A DNA stretch of 64,000 nucleotides from Euzebyella saccharophila. GTDB taxonomy: Bacteria > Bacteroidota > Bacteroidia > Flavobacteriales > Flavobacteriaceae. Location of the stretch: assembly GCF_014855495.1 (NCBI RefSeq), contig NZ_JACYFJ010000004.1:124001-188000 (forward strand), written 5' to 3'. Under the pieces are notes generated by a model, which saw only the letters and a list, made by a program, of their open reading frames with translations, searched no databases and was not told where the DNA came from. Shown here piece by piece: positions 1 to 6,570 of the stretch (the first letter of the stretch is position 1; the number at the start of each line of letters is the position of its first letter). The translations under genes were made by a program, and so were the position numbers.

Positions 1-289
1 AATAGTCCATGAAATCAAAAATATTTACGTAATCTTTATCCTGTTAATTTATTTTGAGAATTCATGATAATCATTTTAAATACCTACTATACAAAGCTTT
101 CAAAATCTTATCCAGAAAGTAATTAGAAATATTTTTTATTCCTATTACTTAAGATTTTTCGTAATAAAATTGTAGTTTAATCCAAAATAAATAGCAATCA
201 ACTCAATTTCACTTGAACCTTAGAATTATTTGTATTAAATCAATGAAATAATAGAAATCTTTGGATTTAGATTTTTGTTGTATATCCCA

Positions 290-1495
290 ATGCCCAAAAG
301 CCTCAAAATAGACCATCGCCAAGTAAACCAAACCAGGTTACTCAAGAAATTTATTTATAACTCTTCTTTTCTGAGTTTACTCTTTGCGCTATTCTGTATT
401 GTAGCACTGCAGATGAGAGGGCTTATCCCTATAATATTTGGCACATTTGCCATTTGCAACCTTCTCAACCTCTGGCATTTTAAAACTTTTGGCAATTTGA
501 CCAAAGGTGCCGTAATGGCGGCTGTGTTTTCATTTGTTGGTGCAGCAACTATCACTCTTTTATCCGGGGGTATCAATAGTCCATTTATTTTCGTAATGGT
601 CATAATAGTGCTGGGCGGGTATGTTTCTGCAAGAAAGTTTGGAAACATTTACCTCATTAGTACCACTTTAGCCATTGTTTTAATTTACACCCTGAGTGAG
701 ATAGGCATATATAAAAAGGTCAATGAAGTACCCGAAAATTCAAAGGATCTGTTTGCTCTTATTAGCATTCTGTTCTCCGTTTACATGCTTGGAGGTGTTT
801 TTGGGAAAGACCTTTTAAAATCTTACCATAGAATGGTAGAATCCAAAAACAAAATAGAAAAACGCATTTTAGAGAAAGAGCACCTTTTGAGAACTGTTCA
901 TCATCGCGTTAAAAATAATTTACAGACCGTTTCAAGTCTACTTAATTTACAAGCAAAAAACTCTGGAAATGAACAAATTAAAAACTTGGTTCTAAGTAGT
1001 CAAAATAGAGTAAACGCCATGGCCATGATTCATGAAATGCTCTATTTACGGGATAATTTATCCAAAATAGAATTTAAACCCTATGTTCGGGAATTAAGTG
1101 AATACCTTATTCAATCTACCCATTATGGCAACCATGATGTTAAGATCAAATTAGATATCCCAGAAGTTAAACTTAGTATTGATACGGCCATACCGCTAGG
1201 TTTACTTATAAACGAGGCTGTTACCAATTCTCTTAAATATGGTTTTGTTCAAAACAAGAATGGACAAATTGATATTCAACTAAGAAAAGATACAGCCATG
1301 AATTCCTATCATTTGAACATATGCGATAACGGCATTGGGTATTCCAAGGATGTAGACTTAAGAACCTCAAAATCCTTGGGTCTTAAACTTATTCATACGT
1401 TAGCCAGGCAATTAAAAGGTTCCGTAAAAAGGGATTCTTCAATTAAGGGCACGTGTTATCATATTATCTTTAAAGAAATTACCAATCCTAGTTAA
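290..1495 (+). CDS. Membrane sensor histidine kinase (HisKA_2 type), copy 1
   Basis: The N-terminal half (about residues 20-180) is a string of hydrophobic helices, probably six, containing the loop SGGINSPF. A short coiled-coil linker follows. The HisKA_2 dimerisation/phosphoacceptor segment has the signature HHRVKNNLQTVSSLL, whose His is the predicted phosphorylation site. The HATPase domain shows an N box (INEAVTNSLKYG), a G1 box (CDNGIG) and a G2-like SLGLKL. It should autophosphorylate and pass phosphate to a response regulator, but none is adjacent. I prefer ATG 290 over TTG 275 because it aligns with the start of the downstream paralogue. Kinases of this class often pair with LytTR regulators in Bacteroidota; that pairing is inference here. 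Confidence 0.88.
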   Translation: MPKSLKIDHRQVNQTRLLKKFIYNSSFLSLLFALFCIVALQMRGLIPIIFGTFAICNLLNLWHFKTFGNLTKGAVMAAVFSFVGAATITLLSGGINSPFIFVMVIIVLGGYVSARKFGNIYLISTTLAIVLIYTLSEIGIYKKVNEVPENSKDLFALISILFSVYMLGGVFGKDLLKSYHRMVESKNKIEKRILEKEHLLRTVHHRVKNNLQTVSSLLNLQAKNSGNEQIKNLVLSSQNRVNAMAMIHEMLYLRDNLSKIEFKPYVRELSEYLIQSTHYGNHDVKIKLDIPEVKLSIDTAIPLGLLINEAVTNSLKYGFVQNKNGQIDIQLRKDTAMNSYHLNICDNGIGYSKDVDLRTSKSLGLKLIHTLARQLKGSVKRDSSIKGTCYHIIFKEITNPS

Positions 1496-1717
1496 GCTGA
1501 AAATTAAACCCATTATTGTGGTTTACTTTTTAAATTGGACTAAGATTATTTGAAAATATGTTGTCCTGATCTACATCTATTTTACATTATTATTTTCGTT
1601 TATTTTTCCCCATTCAAACTTCTTAATTTGTTATTAGACAAAACATAAGTAAATTTACTATTAAGAAGTACCTTTTTTTCTTTATGAAAAATCAAGTGTC
1701 CCAAAAATTTCCCCTCT

Positions 1718-2956
1718 ATGCCCTGGCAAAATAAAAGACACATAGACGATCGGTTAAAGGATAAGACAAAATTGGTCATTAAGGTAAATTATTTTACCTC
1801 CATATTTTCGCTTATATTTTTCCTTGCCTGTCTGTTTGTTTTAAATATTACCGTGGTTATTCCTTACGTGTTCTTAGCGTTTGGTGTCCTCAATCTGATT
1901 AATACTTTTCTTTTTAGGTACCATAAAAAATTAACCCTCACCTACAACATAGTTTCTATCATGACTTTGGCCGGTGCCAGTATCATTACGCTTTATAGCG
2001 GCGGTATTAATAGCCCCTTCATATTTGTGCTCGCTTTGATAGTTGTTGCAGGCTATGTAACCACAAAGTCATATGGAACCATTTATCTTAATCTCAACTT
2101 ACTGATAATTGTTCTAATATATTCCCAATCAGTAGTAGATTTCAGTTTTGTAAGTAATGTGGTTCCGGAGAACTCCCGAAATCTTTTTGCTCTTTTAAGC
2201 GTGCTCTTCTCCGTATATCTACTGGGGGGAGTATTTGGCAAAAATTTGCTGCACGCTCATCACAATTTGTATAAAACAAAGAATGAACTAGAGGAAAAAA
2301 TCAATGAGAAAGAAACGTTGATTAAAGAGGTTCACCATCGTGTAAAAAATAATCTTCAAACGGTTTCCAGTTTATTGAGCCTACAATCAAGAAACATTGC
2401 GGATAAGGAGGTAAAAGGTTTATTAAAAAGTAGCCAGAACCGGGTAATTTCTATGGCCATGGTTCATGAGATGCTGTATTTAAGAGAAGATCTTTCCAAA
2501 ATTGAATATCGCTCTTATGTTCAAGAGCTAGCTGAATATCTGATTAGATCTATCAAAGGTACCAGTAGCAACATTACACTAGATATAGATATACCTGATT
2601 TGAAACTTAATATTGATACGGCTATTCCCTTGGGGCTTTTAATCAATGAAGCGGTTACCAATGCCCTAAAATATGGTATTGTTGATGAGAACAAAGGTGA
2701 GATACATATTAAGCTTACCAAGGATGATGCTAATGAATATCTTTTACATATAGGAGACAATGGTATAGGATTTCCGGAAACGGTGAATCACAAAACGTCT
2801 AATTCCCTTGGATTGAAACTGATAAACAATTTAGTAAGACAACTACAAGGAACTATCAAAAGAGACTTTAGTAAAAAAGGAACGCACTACATAGTAAAAT
2901 TTAAGCACATTAAAAATCAGGTGGCACCGCCAATGCCAACTCCTAGTATTTCCTAA
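1718..2956 (+). CDS. Membrane sensor histidine kinase (HisKA_2 type), copy 2
   Basis: This is a paralogue of the preceding kinase with the same architecture: a multi-helix membrane domain with SGGINSPF, a short coiled coil, the phosphoacceptor motif HHRVKNNLQTVSSLL, an N box (INEAVTNALKYG), a G1 box (GDNGIG) and SLGLKL. Conservation extends through the membrane domain, so the two copies may sense related signals. They are separated by 222 bp and transcribed in the same direction. The extreme C terminus carries a short Pro-rich tail absent from copy 1. No response regulator lies next to it. The cognate regulator may be encoded outside the window. Confidence 0.88.
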   Translation: MPWQNKRHIDDRLKDKTKLVIKVNYFTSIFSLIFFLACLFVLNITVVIPYVFLAFGVLNLINTFLFRYHKKLTLTYNIVSIMTLAGASIITLYSGGINSPFIFVLALIVVAGYVTTKSYGTIYLNLNLLIIVLIYSQSVVDFSFVSNVVPENSRNLFALLSVLFSVYLLGGVFGKNLLHAHHNLYKTKNELEEKINEKETLIKEVHHRVKNNLQTVSSLLSLQSRNIADKEVKGLLKSSQNRVISMAMVHEMLYLREDLSKIEYRSYVQELAEYLIRSIKGTSSNITLDIDIPDLKLNIDTAIPLGLLINEAVTNALKYGIVDENKGEIHIKLTKDDANEYLLHIGDNGIGFPETVNHKTSNSLGLKLINNLVRQLQGTIKRDFSKKGTHYIVKFKHIKNQVAPPMPTPSIS

Positions 2957-3065
2957 TACTTTTTTCTACCCGCACTCTAATAGCTTTAAGTTTTTTATTA
3001 GGGCTTGCAAGTAAAAAGGTTAATCCAGTAAAGATAGTGGCCAATAATATCGGAAGTATAAACAT
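2943..3065 (-). CDS. Possible 40-aa membrane microprotein
   Basis: A short frame on the minus strand starts at ATG 3065 and ends at TAG 2943. It begins MFILPILLATIFTGLTFLL, a convincing single transmembrane helix, and continues with a strongly basic tail (ASPNKKLKAIRVRVEKSIRKY). It sits 37 bp downstream of the 3103-3363 small secreted gene in the same orientation, so the two could be cotranscribed. Its 3' end overlaps the antisense 3' end of the kinase gene by 14 bp. No homologue is recognised. A chance frame in AT-rich DNA is possible, but the helix-plus-basic-tail composition favours a real membrane peptide. Confidence 0.35.
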   Translation of the reverse strand: MFILPILLATIFTGLTFLLASPNKKLKAIRVRVEKSIRKY

Positions 3066-3102
3066 AGCTTTATAAAAATTAGTTTCTTACAGGAGTCAAG
3101 AA

Positions 3103-3363
3103 TTAAGCCAATCTGGATTTATTATATTTTTTTAATTCGAATGCCAAAGCTTTCTGTACCCTAGAATTTTTAAACTTATACAATCTTGCAACCTCCTGTT
3201 TATTTTCTTTAACCGATTTCAATTGTGATGATTCAAATTCGGTGTTGTTCACTAAAACAACTGAAGCTTCCATTCTTTTCATCTTAACTTCTTCAGTTCC
3301 ATTATTAGCCAAAGCAGTGGTCGTAAAAATAGCAAACAAAAAATAGGTTAAAAGAGCTTTCAT
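3103..3363 (-). CDS. Small secreted protein, VARLYK family, member 1
   Basis: About 86 residues, with an N-terminal signal peptide (MKALLTYFLFAIFTTTALA) that probably cleaves after ALA. The mature part is short and charged and ends with a basic C-terminal motif: EVARLYK, then N-x-R-V, then KALAFE and a Lys/Arg tail ending SRLA. The same C-terminal pattern occurs in the genes at 3633 and 5869. I chose the internal ATG 3363 because the relatives begin MKT; ATG 3372 would add three residues. Function is unknown. Size, export signal and a conserved basic C terminus suggest an extracellular or periplasmic peptide. Confidence 0.7.
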   Translation of the reverse strand: MKALLTYFLFAIFTTTALANNGTEEVKMKRMEASVVLVNNTEFESSQLKSVKENKQEVARLYKFKNSRVQKALAFELKKYNKSRLA

Positions 3364-3372
3364 AATTGTCAT

Positions 3373-3632
3373 TTGGGTACATCTAAATAACTACAGGTTT
3401 AATGCTATTCCAATTTATACCGGATAAAGTGCACTCTTTTTCGGTCTCTGTCATAAAACAGGTTAAAACGCTCATTTTCATCGTTTAGCGAACATTACAG
3501 GATAAACACCTTATCCAAAAAAATAGACGTTTTAACGAGAAAGTTTATAACTAAGCCCTGACGAAAAGAAAAAAGCTAACATAATTTGTCGGCTTTATGG
3601 TTAAGGGGCCATCCTGAAAGATTCAATTAATA
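3373..3632. other. Intergenic region with LytTR-like half-sites
   Basis: This 260-bp stretch separates two same-strand small secreted genes. On the minus strand it contains CGTTTTAACC (3461-3470) and GTGTTTATCC (3500-3509), which resemble the better direct repeats at 6207-6236. The sequence GTGCACT near 3429 recurs in the same setting near 6268. Spacing here is irregular (the half-sites are not 21 bp apart), so this is only a weaker relative of the other control regions. No further gene is visible. Confidence 0.3.
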
Positions 3633-3869
3633 CTATGCCATTTTTGCTCTACTTCTTTTTGTTGAGAAAGTAAGGGCCTTCTTTACTCTGGCGTTATCTC
3701 TTTTATATAGTCTAGCTACTTCGTGCTTTTCTATTTTCACGTCCTTTTCCAACTGAACATTCATAACGATCGTTTTTTCAATTGTATTAACCTTTACATC
3801 AACACCTTCTTGAGCATAAGATACCGTCCCAATAAAAAGAATAAACACAAAACTTACAAAGGTTTTCAT
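3633..3869 (-). CDS. Small secreted protein, VARLYK family, member 2
   Basis: A 78-residue protein with a signal peptide (MKTFVSFVFILFIGTVSYAQ). A short mature chain carries the C-terminal motif EVARLYKRDNARVKKALTF followed by a Lys/Arg-rich end finishing AKMA. It is closest to the 5869-6108 gene, and the similarity continues into the DNA upstream of the start codon: a shared block beginning with the reverse complement of CATGACTGTAGATTTTATAT, and further blocks around GGTTCGTTCAAC and ACTCGTTTAAATG. This indicates duplication of gene plus promoter. Function is unknown. A role as a secreted signalling or surface peptide is inference. Confidence 0.72.
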   Translation of the reverse strand: MKTFVSFVFILFIGTVSYAQEGVDVKVNTIEKTIVMNVQLEKDVKIEKHEVARLYKRDNARVKKALTFSTKRSRAKMA

Positions 3870-4108
3870 GACTGTAGATTTTATATATATAACTCCACAG
3901 CCCCCTATTTACGGGATTTTGGTTCGTTCAACAAGAATAAATACTCGTTTAAATGTAATACTTCAGGTAAAATGCAAATTAACTTCGATGAATGAAAATG
4001 CGTCTCTCAACACCTCATCGGAACAAAATGCATTTGAGCCGAAATTATCATCGTTAAAATCCTTCGATTTGGACCTAGTTTAGTTACTTTAACTTCAAAT
4101 TAATTGAG

Positions 4109-5872
4109 TTGAGCAATTCAAACAACATAAAAACCTTGGCTATAATAGGGCTTGGTCCCAGAGGTCTTTATGCTCTTGAACAATTTTTGAGGTATTCATC
4201 TCACCTGAGTAATAAAAATTATTGTCATATTCTCATTTTTGAACCTCAAGAACATTTAGGAGCAGGTAGTGTCTGGAGGATTGAGCAACCCTCTAGTAAT
4301 TGGCTCAATATTTCTGAACGCTCGTTAGAGGAGCTACCCAAAAGACCAGAAATTAATGGTATGGGCTTTCACATCCCAGGATTTCCAGCATATAGAGCTT
4401 GGAGTTTAAAGAATGGATCAACAAAAGAAGGGCAACCAGATGTTTTTCCTCCACGTTCTAAATTGGGAACCTATTTAAATGCCAGATTCAAGACACTGGC
4501 AAAAGAGTTGATAGGAAAGGATATAATTTCAATATATAAAGAAAACATCCATCAAATAGCGTTTGAAAAAGAAAAATTCTTACTTACAGATGAAAATTCA
4601 AGAAGTTATGAGGCAGACGAAGTTTTGCTTACCGTAGGTCATCAACCCACCAAGTTATCCAATCAGCTAAAATCTTGGAAGGAGCATGCCTCAACCGCTT
4701 CGGATATTCTTTTATTTGAAAAAGCTTATCCTATTGAACGTCTTACAAACGAAGTAAAAATTAATCATAGCAGCGTTATAGGCCTTAGAGGTTTTGGTCT
4801 ATCTATGTTAGATGCAATGAGGGCGCTTACGATAGACCGAGGGGGAGAATTTATCGAAACGGACTCACATACCTTGGAATGTTCTTTTAAAACTACTCCT
4901 AAAGTACCCAAAACTTTACTTCCATTTTCCTTAGAAGGGCTCCCATTGGCTCCAAAACCATTAAACGAATCTATTGACAAACTTTACGAACCAACGCAGG
5001 ATGAAGTTTTAACATTTAAAAAAAGTATCTCAGAAGTAGGTCAAGGAAAATCCATCAAAGAAGACGCACAGTTTTTAAAGGACGAAATTGTCAAAATTGT
5101 GGTACGTGTTTATGCCAAATTGCCTAACAAAATTGAAAATCATACTACCCCAGATGAAATTAAAAGAGTATCCCTTGCATGGCTAGAGGATGAAAAATTT
5201 CAACATCCCTTGTTATTGAATCACCAATTGAAAAAGCGGGAAGTTATAGAAAGGTTTATTCAAATGGCACTTAATAAATCTGCCATATCCTTGGATTACT
5301 GTATTGGTCAAGTATGGAGACACTTGCAATCAACTTGGTACGATGCTTTTTCCCACGCCAATCAACCTGAAGAGACCATCGCCAGAGTAATTGACCTACA
5401 TGAGCGCCTTAAAAGGTATTCTTATGGCCCGCCCTTAAAAAGTATGCAACAATTAATGGCCTTATTACGTGCAGGAATTATGGACTTGTCCTATGTGTCC
5501 GACCCAAAAATTGAACTGGTTGAAACCGGATGGAAATTGACTAAAAATCAAAAAGCCGCGCATGTGAACTGTATGGTCAATTGCGTTTTAGATTCCCCAA
5601 AATTGTTGAAGATAAAATCCCCCGTGGTGGTAAATCTTTTAAAAGACAAATTAATTGAACCCATTCATACTGAATTGGGGCTTGATACCTATAAAAATGG
5701 ATTGGTTAAGTGTAAGGATAAGAGCAAAAATATCCCTTTAGCCGTTTTGGGAAGATTATCTAAAGGAAGTGTAGTGGGTGTGGATGCTATACTGGAATGC
5801 TTTGATGGGCAAGTATCTAAATGGGCGGAAGAGAGTGCGGCAAGAATATTGGGAGAACAAACAAATGATTAG
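4109..5872 (+). CDS. FAD/NAD(P)-binding protein (NAD_binding_9 type)
   Basis: 587 residues. The N terminus has a Rossmann dinucleotide-binding motif (IIGLGPRGLYALEQF), followed by GAGSVW and a second nucleotide-binding stretch (GLRGFGLSMLDAMRAL) near residue 225. This resembles the FAD-NAD(P)-binding family annotated as hydroxyacylglutathione hydrolase-like or lysine/ornithine N-monooxygenase-like; the substrate cannot be assigned. No signal peptide is seen, so it is likely cytoplasmic. The start is a TTG at 4109, because the Rossmann motif begins too early for any later start. Two copies of the small secreted gene flank it on the opposite strand. Its stop interlocks with the stop of the downstream convergent gene (TTAG shared). 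Confidence 0.75.
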   Translation: MSNSNNIKTLAIIGLGPRGLYALEQFLRYSSHLSNKNYCHILIFEPQEHLGAGSVWRIEQPSSNWLNISERSLEELPKRPEINGMGFHIPGFPAYRAWSLKNGSTKEGQPDVFPPRSKLGTYLNARFKTLAKELIGKDIISIYKENIHQIAFEKEKFLLTDENSRSYEADEVLLTVGHQPTKLSNQLKSWKEHASTASDILLFEKAYPIERLTNEVKINHSSVIGLRGFGLSMLDAMRALTIDRGGEFIETDSHTLECSFKTTPKVPKTLLPFSLEGLPLAPKPLNESIDKLYEPTQDEVLTFKKSISEVGQGKSIKEDAQFLKDEIVKIVVRVYAKLPNKIENHTTPDEIKRVSLAWLEDEKFQHPLLLNHQLKKREVIERFIQMALNKSAISLDYCIGQVWRHLQSTWYDAFSHANQPEETIARVIDLHERLKRYSYGPPLKSMQQLMALLRAGIMDLSYVSDPKIELVETGWKLTKNQKAAHVNCMVNCVLDSPKLLKIKSPVVVNLLKDKLIEPIHTELGLDTYKNGLVKCKDKSKNIPLAVLGRLSKGSVVGVDAILECFDGQVSKWAEESAARILGEQTND

Positions 5873-6108
5873 GCCATTTTAGCTCTATTGTACTTGGTGG
5901 TAAATGAAAGTTCCTTTTTTACTCTAGCATTATCCCTTTTGTATAATCTGGCAACCTGATAACCCATAGAAGTTACTCTCTTTTCAACTTTGATGGTGGT
6001 TACAACAGTCATTTCAATAGTCTCAACTTTTACCTCGGCAACCTTGGTTTGAGCTTGTGCACTTAATCCGATAAAAAGAACAAAAACAAAAGTTATAATA
6101 GTTTTCAT
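5869..6108 (-). CDS. Small secreted protein, VARLYK family, member 3
   Basis: 79 residues with a signal peptide (MKTIITFVFVLFIGLSAQAQ). The mature chain carries a TIE-x-TVV segment and a C-terminal motif QVARLYKRDNARVKKELSF ending in NRAKMA. It is very similar to the 3633-3869 protein in both the signal peptide and the C terminus. The middle is more divergent, which suggests selection on the C-terminal part. Upstream DNA is also duplicated and here includes the clearest LytTR-like direct repeat (6207-6236). Transcription runs toward the FAD-protein gene, overlapping its end by 4 bp. Function is unknown. Confidence 0.73.
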   Translation of the reverse strand: MKTIITFVFVLFIGLSAQAQTKVAEVKVETIEMTVVTTIKVEKRVTSMGYQVARLYKRDNARVKKELSFTTKYNRAKMA

Positions 6109-6206
6109 GACTGTAGATTTTATATATATAAAACTCTACAGACCCCTATTTCACTGATGTTGGTTCGTTCAACGAGAAAAAATACTCGTTTAAATGCAAC
6201 GTACAG

Positions 6207-6236
6207 GTTAAACGGTAAAAAACCTCCGACGAACGC
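6207..6236 (-). promoter_or_regulatory. LytTR-like direct repeat upstream of small secreted gene
   Basis: Read on the minus strand, GCGTTCGTC (6228-6236) and ACCGTTTAAC (6207-6216) place their CGTT cores exactly 21 bp apart on the same face of the helix. GCGTTCGTC matches the AlgR box CCGTTCGTC at eight of nine positions, and ACCGTTTAAC resembles an AgrA half-site. LytTR-family regulators typically bind two 9-bp direct repeats with a 12-13 bp spacer. A third related site, CTGTTTGTC (6261-6269), lies 33 bp further upstream. The pair ends about 100 bp before the start codon at 6108, a plausible activator position. Confidence 0.5.
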
Positions 6237-6365
6237 AAATAGTATTTAAAACCACTTACCGACAAACAGTGCACTTTACCGTAAAATCCATACCTCCTAC
6301 AAATATAAATTACGTGTAATTTTAATTTTTGATTCCTTCCACAGGTTTTCACACTAATTTTTTTC

Positions 6366-6373
6366 TACTTTTG
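6366..6373 (+). promoter_or_regulatory. TAnnTTTG -7 element just before a start codon
   Basis: TACTTTTG fits the Bacteroidota -7 consensus. Its last base lies 5 bp before the ATG of the 6379 gene, so transcription would begin at or next to the start codon and the mRNA would be nearly leaderless. No good -33 TTG is seen at the expected distance, so the call is tentative. Confidence 0.3.
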
Positions 6374-6378
6374 ACTTT

Positions 6379-6570
6379 ATGGATTTAAAGAAAATTTTTG
6401 GAACGGTACTCACCCTTTTAGGAATAGGTGGGCTCATATATACCGGAGTTCTGTTTGCCAACGAACAAGGAACTACTAAAATGCTAATAGTTTACGGAGT
6501 ACTTGGTGCCATTTTCTTCTTCTCTGGTGTAGGTCTAGTTAGAAATACCAGTTCTAAAAAAAGTTCTTAA
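6379..6570 (+). CDS. Small two-helix membrane protein
   Basis: 63 residues with two predicted transmembrane helices (about residues 7-27 and 36-56) and a short Ser/Lys-rich cytoplasmic tail. Small proteins of this shape are common and uncharacterised in Flavobacteriaceae. Its stop codon interlocks with that of the convergent ABC permease gene (TTAA shared at 6567-6570). There is no close same-strand neighbour, so it is probably monocistronic. Function is unknown. Confidence 0.6.
   Translation: MDLKKIFGTVLTLLGIGGLIYTGVLFANEQGTTKMLIVYGVLGAIFFFSGVGLVRNTSSKKSS

Noticed and set aside
6146-6352. 68-residue minus-strand frame in the region upstream of a small secreted gene
   Set aside because: It lies over the duplicated control blocks and the LytTR-like repeat and has no signal, domain or conserved start.
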